Shown: positions 1 through 6,016 of the stretch, one piece after another
Layout of the letters: every line of letters begins with the position of its first letter
Numbering within the stretch: position 1 is the stretch's first letter
From: Candidatus Nanohaloarchaea archaeon
GTDB lineage: Archaea > EX4484-52 > GLR71
NCBI GenBank assembly: GCA_030594675.1
Contig: JAUVES010000016.1
Span: 1-10,162 of the forward strand
DNA length: 10,162 bases
Direction of reading: 5' to 3'
Program-made: the position numbers and the translations under genes
Notes under the pieces: model-generated
The model's input: the letters and a program-made list of their open reading frames with translations, nothing else
Database searches by the model: none
What the model was told of the DNA's origin: nothing

Positions 1-326
1 TATTTTGACGCAAAAAGAATTGTCAAAGGTATCCCATACATTTCCACAAACAAGGAAACAAAAAATGCACCTACAAGACCGCGCTCAGCCCATTTAGTCT
101 TCCTCCTATATGACAGGGGAACCAGGAACGCAACAAAAACAACTATGCACAACACCACAATATGCCATTGCTGCGTTATGATATCTGTAAGTACATTGCC
201 AGTAAGATACACATAAAAATGATGATAGAAATCATTGAAATATAACACAGGCACTAAGAATAGTAATAAAAACAATATCCTTAAAGGGAAATTTTTATGT
301 CTTACAAAGTTCTCAACAACACCCAT
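1..326 (-). CDS. Membrane methyltransferase-like protein (isoprenylcysteine carboxyl methyltransferase type), N-terminal part, cut by left edge
   Basis: The 108 visible residues begin at an ATG (324-326) and run off the left edge, so only the N-terminal part is present. Hydrophobic segments lie at about residues 15-31, 55-72 and 86-106. A basic loop (SYRRKTKWAERG, 72-83) is followed by VEMYGIPLTILFAS (94-107). I recall this EMYG-P-LTI signature from bacterial and archaeal proteins of the isoprenylcysteine methyltransferase/PEMT superfamily, where an N-terminal membrane segment precedes the SAM-binding methyltransferase core. The core itself would lie outside the window, so substrate and catalytic residues cannot be judged. 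The ATG is supported by a TTTAAA box centred about 27 bases upstream, although the frame stays open further upstream without another ATG. It is divergent from the TctA-like gene. Family assignment is from memory of the motif and is moderate. Confidence 0.55.
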   Translation of the reverse strand, partial: MGVVENFVRHKNFPLRILFLLLFLVPVLYFNDFYHHFYVYLTGNVLTDIITQQWHIVVLCIVVFVAFLVPLSYRRKTKWAERGLVGAFFVSLFVEMYGIPLTILFASK

Positions 327-350
327 AGACCAAATAGTTGCACAATCTGA

Positions 351-356
351 TTTAAA
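351..356 (-). promoter_or_regulatory. TATA-like box for the methyltransferase-like gene
   Basis: TTTAAA is centred about 27.5 bases upstream of the ATG at 326, the position expected for an archaeal promoter of a leaderless mRNA. Confidence 0.4.
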
Positions 357-393
357 TGACTTTCTAAAAAAACACCACCTTAAGTGCTCACAA

Positions 394-400
394 ACATATA
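394..400 (+). promoter_or_regulatory. TATA-like box for the TctA-like permease
   Basis: ACATATA is centred about 30 bases before the ATG at 428. The bases between box and ATG are purine-rich and hold no convincing Shine-Dalgarno motif, so a leaderless or near-leaderless mRNA is likely. Confidence 0.35.
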
Positions 401-427
401 ACACAGAGACAAGACCAAGACCAAAAC

Positions 428-1627
428 ATGCTAGAAACAATAATCCTATACGCCATAGCAGGAATTATAGCAGGAATAATAACAGGTCTCATACCAGGCC
501 TGCACATAAATACTATAGCAATACTTGCTCTTGGAATCTACCAGTCACAAAATATACCTCCTCTCCTATTATGCTGTTTCATAATAGCGATGAGCACAAC
601 CCACTCTTTTCTTGACTTCATCCCCTCAATCTTCTTCGGTGCTCCAGATCCGGCAACAGCACTCACAGTCCTTCCAACCCACGACATGCTCTTCAAAGGA
701 AAAGGATACGAAGCACTCGCACTCTCAGTCATAGGAGGGCTCTTCGGCATGATAATCTTAGCAATATTCCTGATAACTCTTGCAAATCTTATAACACCTG
801 CATACACAGCACTAAAGCTATACATACCAGCAATTCTCATAATCGCAATAGCATACATAATTTTCAAAAGTAAAAATAGATTAGGCACCATAAAGATATT
901 CATCCTGTCCGGCCTCCTGGGCATAGTAACCCTAAACGCCTACATGATAAACGCAAACTACATAATGTTTCCCCTCTTTGCAGGTCTCTTCGGCATGAGC
1001 AACATAATAATGAGCTTAAATGACAAGGCAGAAATACCAAAACAGAACACAAAAATAAAGATAAAAACAAAAGGCACTATAAAAAGCTCAATAACAGGCT
1101 TCATTGGTGGTCTTGTCGCAGGCATAATCCCGGGACTTGGCTCATCCCAGTCAGCAATGCTGGTACAGCATATAGGAAAGATAAAAGGTGCAAGAAGTTT
1201 CATAATAGCAGTAGGCACGATAGGAACAATTGACATAATCCTATCCTTCCTGGCAATATATCTAATAGGAAACGCAAGGTCTGGTGTAGCTATAGCAGTA
1301 GAGAAGATGATAGAGACAATAACACCCCAGACCCTTCAGATCTTCATAGGAATTGCCTTCTTCTCAGCAGGAATCGCAGCAATCCTCACATTAGATATAG
1401 GAAAGCTGGCAACAAAGATAATAGATAATATAGACTACAAAAAGACAAGCATAACAATACTGATACTCCTGGCAGCAATGACAATAATCTTCACAGGCAT
1501 ATATGGAATAATAATCCTATTGACATCCACATCACTTGGAATACACTGCCAGCTTACAGGAGTGAGAAGATCAATGCTGATGGGATGCTTGATTATACCG
1601 ACAATACTTTTCTTTCTGGGAATTTGA
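428..1627 (+). CDS. TctA-family transporter permease (archaeal stand-alone type)
   Basis: A 399-residue, almost wholly hydrophobic protein with about ten predicted membrane spans. The TctA fold is an internal duplication, and both halves carry the G-x-x-x-G-[LI]-I-P-G loop: AGIITGLIPG at residues 15-24 and AGIIPG at 231-236, preceded by GG at 227-228. Between them, SIFFGAPDPATALTVLPTHD (67-86) matches the conserved P-x-x-x-x-G-A-P-D-P-x-T-A-L-x-x-L-P-x-H segment of the family, followed by a G-K-G-Y-E-A-L-x-L-S stretch. In bacteria TctA works with TctB and a periplasmic binding protein TctC to import tricarboxylates or similar carboxylates. Neither partner is in this window, which fits the archaeal TctA homologues (COG1784-like) that occur alone; their substrate is not known to me. 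The ATG is placed correctly behind a TATA-like box. Isoleucine is mostly encoded by ATA. Confidence 0.85.
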   Translation: MLETIILYAIAGIIAGIITGLIPGLHINTIAILALGIYQSQNIPPLLLCCFIIAMSTTHSFLDFIPSIFFGAPDPATALTVLPTHDMLFKGKGYEALALSVIGGLFGMIILAIFLITLANLITPAYTALKLYIPAILIIAIAYIIFKSKNRLGTIKIFILSGLLGIVTLNAYMINANYIMFPLFAGLFGMSNIIMSLNDKAEIPKQNTKIKIKTKGTIKSSITGFIGGLVAGIIPGLGSSQSAMLVQHIGKIKGARSFIIAVGTIGTIDIILSFLAIYLIGNARSGVAIAVEKMIETITPQTLQIFIGIAFFSAGIAAILTLDIGKLATKIIDNIDYKKTSITILILLAAMTIIFTGIYGIIILLTSTSLGIHCQLTGVRRSMLMGCLIIPTILFFLGI

Positions 1628-1657
1628 AACATCATTCCATAGGGCTGCGAGCAATTA

Positions 1658-2476
1658 TCATATCAGAAACATTATACTAGTTACAATAAAACCTAGGAAA
1701 ATTAGCTTGAAAAATACTGAAGCTAATCTCTCTGATGGAAAAATAGATACAATCAAAAACAATATACTGCAGAAAATAAGATAATAATTAATCATTACTG
1801 TATTAATTCCTGCAAAACTTAACGCAAAAATAAAGGCAATAAATGCGAAAAGAGATGCAAATCTTTTGCCAAACATACCAGAAAATGTTTTATCACCTAT
1901 TTTTTTATCTACACTATAATCCATAATAGTACTAAATGAATGAATGCCCATAACGCAAATAGCTATTAAATATACTTTAATGGGAATATTAACAAGAGCA
2001 TCATTAAAACTGAATCCAATTATAAATGGAGCAAAGAAGTACAATATTCCATTCGCAAATGAATCTAATGGTGGTTTGACTTTAAATCGTAGTGGCGGCG
2101 CAGAATAAAAATAAGAAAAAAATAATAATAACACCATTCCAAAAAGATTTGTCGCATTAAACGTAAGTAATGAAGTTAAAATCAATATTAGAGCAACAAA
2201 AAATGATGTTTTTTTAACAAATTGATGATGCTTTGGTTTTAGTATTATTCCTTCTACTAAATTTTTTCTGGGATTTAACATATCCGATTTATAATCATAC
2301 ACATCATTAATACCATAAAGAAGAATACAATAAGGGAATGCTAATAAAAAACCCTGTATAGCTGATAAAAAAGACAATTCGCCTCCAGAAGCTAAAAGCC
2401 CCATCAAAAAAACCATGGGTGCCAAAATCCAAGAAAGTGGCCTACTTGTTTTTATTAGAATGGAAATATTTTTCAT
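1658..2476 (-). CDS. UbiA-family prenyltransferase, lycopene-elongase-like
   Basis: A 272-residue membrane protein with seven to nine predicted helices. Both aspartate-rich motifs that bind the Mg2+-diphosphate of the prenyl donor are intact: N57-D58-V-Y-D61-Y-K-S-D65 and D186-Y-S-V-D190-K-K-I-G-D195. SYFYSAPPLRFKVKP (121-135) is the typical YS-x-PP-x-R-x-K loop. The N-terminal SRPLSWI and the NPRKNLVEG stretch after motif 1 resemble, from memory, C50-carotenoid lycopene elongases (CrtEb/LyeJ) more than the ether-lipid enzyme, but the acceptor cannot be fixed from sequence. The gene is AT-rich: six sampled 60-base lines average about 28% G+C, against about 45% in four lines from other genes, and isoleucine is often ATT. 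This may mark a transferred gene. It converges on the TctA-like gene. A box ending TTAATAA-like lies about 24 bases upstream of the ATG. Confidence 0.87.
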   Translation of the reverse strand: MKNISILIKTSRPLSWILAPMVFLMGLLASGGELSFLSAIQGFLLAFPYCILLYGINDVYDYKSDMLNPRKNLVEGIILKPKHHQFVKKTSFFVALILILTSLLTFNATNLFGMVLLLFFSYFYSAPPLRFKVKPPLDSFANGILYFFAPFIIGFSFNDALVNIPIKVYLIAICVMGIHSFSTIMDYSVDKKIGDKTFSGMFGKRFASLFAFIAFIFALSFAGINTVMINYYLIFCSILFLIVSIFPSERLASVFFKLIFLGFIVTSIMFLI

Positions 2477-2494
2477 AACAATTATTAAATCCTG

Positions 2495-2504
2495 CTTTTA
2501 ATAA
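2495..2504 (-). promoter_or_regulatory. TATA-like box for the UbiA-family gene
   Basis: TTATTAAAAG on the minus strand is centred about 23.5 bases upstream of the ATG at 2476. The rest of 2477-2607 is AT-rich divergent intergenic DNA, with a weak GGAATT/AATTCC inverted repeat at 2522-2546. Confidence 0.3.
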
Positions 2505-2577
2505 GTTTCTACACTTATCGCGGAATTTCGCTGAACACACAATTCCACAACACAAAACACCAAAAACAAGCAAAACA

Positions 2578-2586
2578 AATAAAAAC
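2578..2586 (+). promoter_or_regulatory. TATA-like box for the zinc-ribbon gene
   Basis: AAATAAAAA is centred 26 bases before the ATG at 2608. No Shine-Dalgarno sequence lies between, so the mRNA is probably leaderless. Confidence 0.35.
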
Positions 2587-2607
2587 CTTTGCAATAAAAA
2601 AGACTCC

Positions 2608-2757
2608 ATGCAAAGAGAAAAAACGCCAACCTGCCCAAAATGCGGCTCAATCTACATGCAGTTTATGAACCATCTGAAGATGTATGGCGGTTACCTTTGC
2701 ACTGACTGCGGAAGTATCTGGAGTATAGAAGAACTAAAAAATAAGAGATTGGTTTAA
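2608..2757 (+). CDS. Zinc-ribbon miniprotein (49 residues)
   Basis: A short frame of 49 codons that is easily missed by length cut-offs. It has two knuckles, C9-P-K-C12-G and C31-T-D-C34-G, 18 residues apart, which is the spacing of a complete four-cysteine zinc ribbon. The segment between them (IYMQFMNHLKMYGGYL) would form the beta hairpin, and the tail (WSIEELKNKRLV) is basic and probably helical. The family of such ribbons includes TFIIB-, TFIIS- and ribosomal-type modules that bind DNA, RNA or a protein partner; nothing here says which. A TATA-like box at the right distance, a good start codon and base composition closer to the GC-richer genes than to the flanking DNA support expression. 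It ends about 70 bases before the convergent CNNM-type gene. Coding status is fairly sure; function unknown. Confidence 0.72.
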   Translation: MQREKTPTCPKCGSIYMQFMNHLKMYGGYLCTDCGSIWSIEELKNKRLV

Positions 2758-2768
2758 CTAGTAACTGC

Positions 2769-2773
2769 TTTTT
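2769..2773 (+). terminator. Possible T-run terminator after the zinc-ribbon gene
   Basis: A run of five T begins 12 bases after the stop codon. Archaeal transcription often ends at T-runs without a hairpin. The run is short, so this is weak. Confidence 0.2.
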
Positions 2774-2813
2774 CTATACGGAACAGTTCATTCACCTGAG
2801 GATAAATATACTT

Positions 2814-2824
2814 AAAAAATAAAA
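2814..2824 (-). terminator. T-run terminator after the CNNM-type gene
   Basis: The minus strand reads TTTTATTTTTT a few bases after the stop codon of the CNNM-type gene, a plausible archaeal oligo-T terminator. Confidence 0.4.
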
Positions 2825-2829
2825 CAAAC

Positions 2830-4089
2830 CTACTTCTTCACAATCTTCAGACTGATAATCTTCTGGTTATCCATCTTTTCAATAGAAACAGTAAATCTCT
2901 TGAACCCGATCTTTTCACCTTCAAGAGGAACCCTGCCAATTTTATCAAGAACAAGACCGCTTACAGTATCAAATGCAGAATCATCAGATGAAAGCTTCAC
3001 ACCTATAACACTCTCAATATCCTCAATCTCAGCCTCTCCATCTACAACAAAAGTCCTGCCATCAACCTTGCGTATCATATCTTTTGAAACATCAGTCTCA
3101 TCATATATCTCACCGACAAGCTCCTCAATAAGATCCTCAAGAGTGACAAGCCCTGTAACACCGCCATATTCATCAACAGCAATAGCCATATGCACTTTTT
3201 TCAGCTTGAACTCTTTGAGCAGCTCATCAATCTTCTTTGTTTCAGGAACAAAGATAGCAGGCCTTACAATCTTGGCAAGCGAAATAGAATTGATATCCTT
3301 ACCCACATACTTGAGCAAATCTTTAGCATACAAAAGACCAATTATATTATCACGTGTATCATTATATACAGGTATCCTTGAAAAATTAGTCTCATTCAAA
3401 ATTTTAAGGACTTTTTTTATGCTTATGATCTTATCAATACAGCACATATTTATACGGGGAACCATGACAGATTTAACCTCTGTATCATCAAATTCAAACA
3501 CATTATGTATAAGCTCCTTCTCATCAGGATCTATTGAGCCATCCTCCATGCCTGCAACAACAGCAGATTTCACCTCTTCCTCAGTAACAAGAGACATTTC
3601 CTTATTAGACAAGCCATAATAATTCATAAGCTTATTGATAAGAGCAGACAGCAGCTTAAGATAAGGTGCTTGTGTCGTCTGCATGAAATATATAGGTTTT
3701 GCTGCAAAACTTGCGAATTTTTCCTTATTATGCACAGCATAGCTTTTAGGGACAATCTCACCGAAGAGCAGTATAAGAAATGTCATGACACCGACAGCGA
3801 TTCCAACACCAAGAGACCCAAACAAATACATAGAGACTGAAGTTGCAAGCGCCGATGCAGATACATTGACAAGATTATTCCCAAAAAGTATAGTTACAAG
3901 AAGACGATTAGGATCATCAAGAAGCTTCTCTATGACATCTGCATTCTTGGCTTTCTCCTTCATAAGCTTATGCTTGCCTATCCTGCCAATAGAAAAAAGA
4001 GCAATCTCAGCAGCGGAAAAGAATGCTGACAATATCAAAAGAAAAAAAAGAAGGATAATCTGATACATTATATCCAAAAGTAACACCAT
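2830..4089 (-). CDS. CNNM/CorC-type membrane protein (DUF21, CBS pair, CorC_HlyC domain)
   Basis: A full-length 419-residue protein of the hemolysin-C/CorC (CNNM) family. The DUF21 transmembrane domain spans about residues 8-165, with LSAFFSAAEIALFS (20-33), the helix of the ion site, and FGEIVPKSYA (109-118). A short linker (EEVKSAVVAG, EKELIHNVFEF) leads into a CBS pair (about 208-330) containing MVPR, the F-S-R-I-P-V-Y motif and D-E-Y-G-G-V-T-G-L-V-T-L-E-D. The C-terminal CorC_HlyC domain covers about 335-417. CNNM homologues, including an archaeal one studied structurally, are implicated in Mg2+ efflux controlled by nucleotide binding to the CBS domains; specificity here is inferred. The start is uncertain: ATG at 4089 has an AT-rich box about 30 bases upstream, while ATG at 4068 gives the family's usual N-terminus (MYQIILLFF). 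The gene lies 32 bases after the GTPase gene. Confidence 0.92.
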   Translation of the reverse strand: MVLLLDIMYQIILLFFLLILSAFFSAAEIALFSIGRIGKHKLMKEKAKNADVIEKLLDDPNRLLVTILFGNNLVNVSASALATSVSMYLFGSLGVGIAVGVMTFLILLFGEIVPKSYAVHNKEKFASFAAKPIYFMQTTQAPYLKLLSALINKLMNYYGLSNKEMSLVTEEEVKSAVVAGMEDGSIDPDEKELIHNVFEFDDTEVKSVMVPRINMCCIDKIISIKKVLKILNETNFSRIPVYNDTRDNIIGLLYAKDLLKYVGKDINSISLAKIVRPAIFVPETKKIDELLKEFKLKKVHMAIAVDEYGGVTGLVTLEDLIEELVGEIYDETDVSKDMIRKVDGRTFVVDGEAEIEDIESVIGVKLSSDDSAFDTVSGLVLDKIGRVPLEGEKIGFKRFTVSIEKMDNQKIISLKIVKK

Positions 4090-4114
4090 TTATACAAATA
4101 TTATATAGCACCGT

Positions 4115-4122
4115 ATTTATAT
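4115..4122 (-). promoter_or_regulatory. Candidate TATA box for the CNNM-type gene
   Basis: ATATAAAT on the minus strand is centred about 29.5 bases before the ATG at 4089 and touches the stop codon of the GTPase gene. A second AT box (4099-4106) would suit the downstream ATG at 4068 less well. Confidence 0.35.
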
Positions 4123-5216
4123 TAATTGCGATTGATATCAACATAAAACTTCTTCTTGGAAGGAAGAATATCTCTCAAAAAGAACTTTGAAAGCTCATCA
4201 ATGCCTTTGCCTTCTTTTGCAGACACCATAAACACATCTTCATCAACCATTTTCACATACTTCTGGCAGGCCGCAGAATCACACATGTCAATCTTATTGA
4301 AGCAGACAACAGAAGGAATGCCAAACTCTGTCTTAATCTCCCTGTAAAGGTTCATCTGCTCATCCATCTTATAGCCACAGGTCTCAGATGGATCAAAAAC
4401 AAAAAGAATCATTTCCCCAAGATGAGATAGAGCAATAATTGCCTGCAGTTCAATCTTATTTCTCTTTGAAAGAGCCCTGTCAAGAAGCCCGGGAGTATCC
4501 ACAAACTGTACAGAATTTTCAAGGTAACCCACTCTTACTGTCTTTGTAGTAAAAGGATACGGCTGGATATCAGGCTCAGCACCTGTAAGGGCACGAAGCA
4601 CAGATGATTTCCCCACATTAGGAAAGCCTGCAATGACAACAGTCTTCATTTCCTTAAACCTCGGCAGGTTCTTAAGATGCGCCCTGCAATCCTCAAGATA
4701 GATAAGATCTCTCCTTATCTGATGAAGAACAGATGACAGTCTTCCGTAAAACTCAGTCCGTATTCTTGCAAGATCACGCGCCTGTGCACCTTTAAGCTTT
4801 CTTTTATAAGTAGTTTCAAGAGACTTTGACTTCTCAGCAGCCCATCTGATTGCACCAAGAGACTTCTTGAACTGTGCCTTATCAACAATAAGCGACACAA
4901 GTTCAGTATAATACTGCGGCATAAGATTAACATGAGGTGTCTTGTCAACTATTTTATTAAGGTAATCAACAACAGAACCAGTAGCAGTTTCAACTCTTTT
5001 TAATTCCTTTATCCTGATCTGCAAAAGCCTGTCTCTGGCAGACACTGTCTCGCTCGCCATGCTGGCCTTGTGGAATGCCTTGTCAAGTATCTTTTTATAT
5101 GGATGGATAACAGGCATCCTGCGAAAATCTTTCTTGTCTTCATTCTTAGAGACTGTATAATCTTCCTTCTTATCTTCATCCTTAGATTCTGTATAGTCTT
5201 CTTCCTTATATCTCAT
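4122..5216 (-). CDS. NOG1-like GTPase (OBG/HflX-related superfamily, ribosome assembly)
   Basis: A 364-residue GTPase. A helical NOG1 N-terminal domain (about residues 32-185) precedes the G domain. G1 is GFPNVGKSS (197-205), G2 lies in PYPFTTK (about 219-225), G3 is DTPG (240-243), G4 is NKID (307-310) and G5 is SAKEG (332-336). FVFDPSETCGYKMDEQ (272-287) is a strong NOG1 signature. Eukaryotic Nog1 acts in 60S ribosomal subunit assembly; the archaeal form is presumed to act on the large subunit too. Unusual is the N-terminal tail: two tandem 12-residue units, EDYTESKDEDKK and EDYTVSKNEDKK, before FRRMPVIHPYKKILDKAF, where homologues normally begin. ATG at 5216 is chosen because the upstream box is about 25.5 bases away; ATG at 5222 is in frame but too close, and an internal ATG at 5117 would remove the tail. 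Confidence 0.93.
   Translation of the reverse strand: MRYKEEDYTESKDEDKKEDYTVSKNEDKKDFRRMPVIHPYKKILDKAFHKASMASETVSARDRLLQIRIKELKRVETATGSVVDYLNKIVDKTPHVNLMPQYYTELVSLIVDKAQFKKSLGAIRWAAEKSKSLETTYKRKLKGAQARDLARIRTEFYGRLSSVLHQIRRDLIYLEDCRAHLKNLPRFKEMKTVVIAGFPNVGKSSVLRALTGAEPDIQPYPFTTKTVRVGYLENSVQFVDTPGLLDRALSKRNKIELQAIIALSHLGEMILFVFDPSETCGYKMDEQMNLYREIKTEFGIPSVVCFNKIDMCDSAACQKYVKMVDEDVFMVSAKEGKGIDELSKFFLRDILPSKKKFYVDINRN
5130..5201 (-). repeat. Two tandem 36-base repeats in the NOG1 5' end
   Basis: Units 5166-5201 and 5130-5165 match at 30 of 36 bases by hand alignment and are in frame, giving two 12-residue copies of an E-D-Y-T-x-S-K-x-E-D-K-K unit. This looks like a recent in-frame duplication. 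Confidence 0.85.
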
Positions 5217-5236
5217 AACCATCTATTGTATGATAT

Positions 5237-5246
5237 CTTTTTAAAG
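5237..5246 (-). promoter_or_regulatory. TATA-like box for the NOG1-like GTPase
   Basis: CTTTAAAAAG on the minus strand is centred about 25.5 bases before the ATG at 5216 and only 19.5 before the ATG at 5222, which favours 5216 as the start. Confidence 0.4.
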
Positions 5247-5321
5247 AAATTAGTGAACCAGAAAAATCAATCAGAAGAAGAACTGTTCAATTTTGACAAG
5301 ACATTGCCAAAAATTATAATC

Positions 5322-5825
5322 TTAATCATGCAATTTACCGTTCCCTTTCCCCCACACCTCAACTTTACCAGTATCAAGATGTTTCTCAAGCATTTCAAGC
5401 TCTTCATAAATGCCTTCTATAAATTCATACTCTTTTGCCTCAGAAAGAGTGACCCACGCAAAATCAGAAAGCTCACCATTAAGGACAACATCACCGCCGG
5501 AATAATCAGCAAACATGCTGACAATAATAGTAGGCACACCATCAGGCCTGAAAAAGGCAATGCTGGTAAGATACCTGATATTAACAATCTCAAGACCAAC
5601 CTCTTCCTTAACTTCTCTCCTGATTGCATTCTCAAAAATATTGTACCAATGTGAGCCTGTATCTTTTGGAAGATTCTTGTAATCATCAACCTCAATCTTT
5701 CCACCGGGAACAGTCCAAAGCCCTGGAAACGCCTTCTCATCCAAAGAACGCTTAGCTATAAGATACTTGCCGTCTCTGATAACTATAGCAGTGACAGATA
5801 TATAATGTGCCTTATTAGAATCCAT
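5322..5825 (-). CDS. NUDIX hydrolase with an insertion in the Nudix box
   Basis: A 167-residue NUDIX protein that probably hydrolyses a nucleoside diphosphate derivative; the substrate cannot be told. The core starts HYISVTAIVIRDGKYLIAKR, followed by PGLWTVPGGKIE (34-45) and RREVKEEVGLEI (69-80), so the metal-binding R-E-x-x-E-E-x-G end of the Nudix box is intact. The canonical box places R 14 residues after its first G; here the distance is 28, owing to an insertion containing DDYKNLPKDTGSHWYNIFENA. From memory this WYN-containing insertion recurs in a NUDIX subgroup of reduced-genome bacteria and archaea, so it is probably native rather than an error. ATG at 5825 is chosen: a TATA-like box is centred about 26.5 bases upstream, and the only earlier in-frame start is a TTG at 5849 inside that box. 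It precedes the GTPase gene by about 105 bases. Confidence 0.9.
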   Translation of the reverse strand: MDSNKAHYISVTAIVIRDGKYLIAKRSLDEKAFPGLWTVPGGKIEVDDYKNLPKDTGSHWYNIFENAIRREVKEEVGLEIVNIRYLTSIAFFRPDGVPTIIVSMFADYSGGDVVLNGELSDFAWVTLSEAKEYEFIEGIYEELEMLEKHLDTGKVEVWGKGNGKLHD

Positions 5826-5847
5826 AAAATATAATAGACCACAAAAC

Positions 5848-5855
5848 AATAAAAA
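5848..5855 (-). promoter_or_regulatory. TATA-like box for the NUDIX gene
   Basis: TTTTTATT on the minus strand is centred about 26.5 bases before the ATG at 5825. It also overlaps the in-frame TTG at 5849, arguing against that start. Confidence 0.4.
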
Positions 5856-5858
5856 GAA

Positions 5859-5980
5859 TCACATATCCTTAAACATAACCTTATCCTTCCTGTCAGGTTC
5901 ATAAGATATTATCAGCAGCCATGCCGACACAATAGAAAAAATACAAAAAGAATTGATACACAGATATTTGAACAGTCCAT
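5859..5980 (-). pseudogene. Possible small single-span membrane protein, interrupted by a one-base shift
   Basis: From the ATG at 5980 the frame reads MDCSNICVSILFVFF and then ends after 22 codons. Another frame continues with a convincing sequence, SIVSAWLLIISYEPDRKDKVM, to a TGA at 5859. One extra base in the run of six T (minus strand, 5936-5941) would join them into a 40-residue protein with one membrane helix and a charged tail. The joined stretch has more G+C than the surrounding intergenic DNA and ends 33 bases before the NUDIX start. It may be a decayed gene, an assembly error in a homopolymer, or a shorter gene with a GTG or TTG start in the tail frame. It may also be chance, since the stretch is short. 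A weak GTATAGG box lies about 27 bases upstream. No family is recognised. Confidence 0.3.
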
Positions 5981-5986
5981 ACAAAC

Positions 5987-5994
5987 TATATATA
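5987..5994 (+). promoter_or_regulatory. TATA box for the four-helix orphan
   Basis: TATATATA is centred 26.5 bases before the ATG at 6017, the clearest promoter in the window. No ribosome-binding site fits between, indicating a leaderless mRNA. Confidence 0.55.
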
Positions 5995-6016
5995 CAATAA
6001 AAACCTATACAACAAC

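Noticed and set aside
235..615. Plus-strand frame of 126 codons at the left
   Set aside because: Overlaps the start of the TctA-like gene in another frame and the minus-strand methyltransferase-like gene; composition is asparagine/threonine/arginine-rich as expected of out-of-frame reading.
2522..2546. GGAATT/AATTCC inverted repeat upstream of the zinc-ribbon gene
   Set aside because: Only a six-base stem with a 13-base loop in AT-rich DNA; not distinguishable from chance.
2900..3619. Plus-strand frame of 239 codons opposite the CNNM-type gene
   Set aside because: Serine/threonine-rich low-complexity product, antisense to a complete, strongly recognised protein; a shadow frame.
5070..5654. 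Plus-strand frame of 194 codons over the GTPase and NUDIX genes
   Set aside because: Antisense to two recognised genes and without any recognisable motif.
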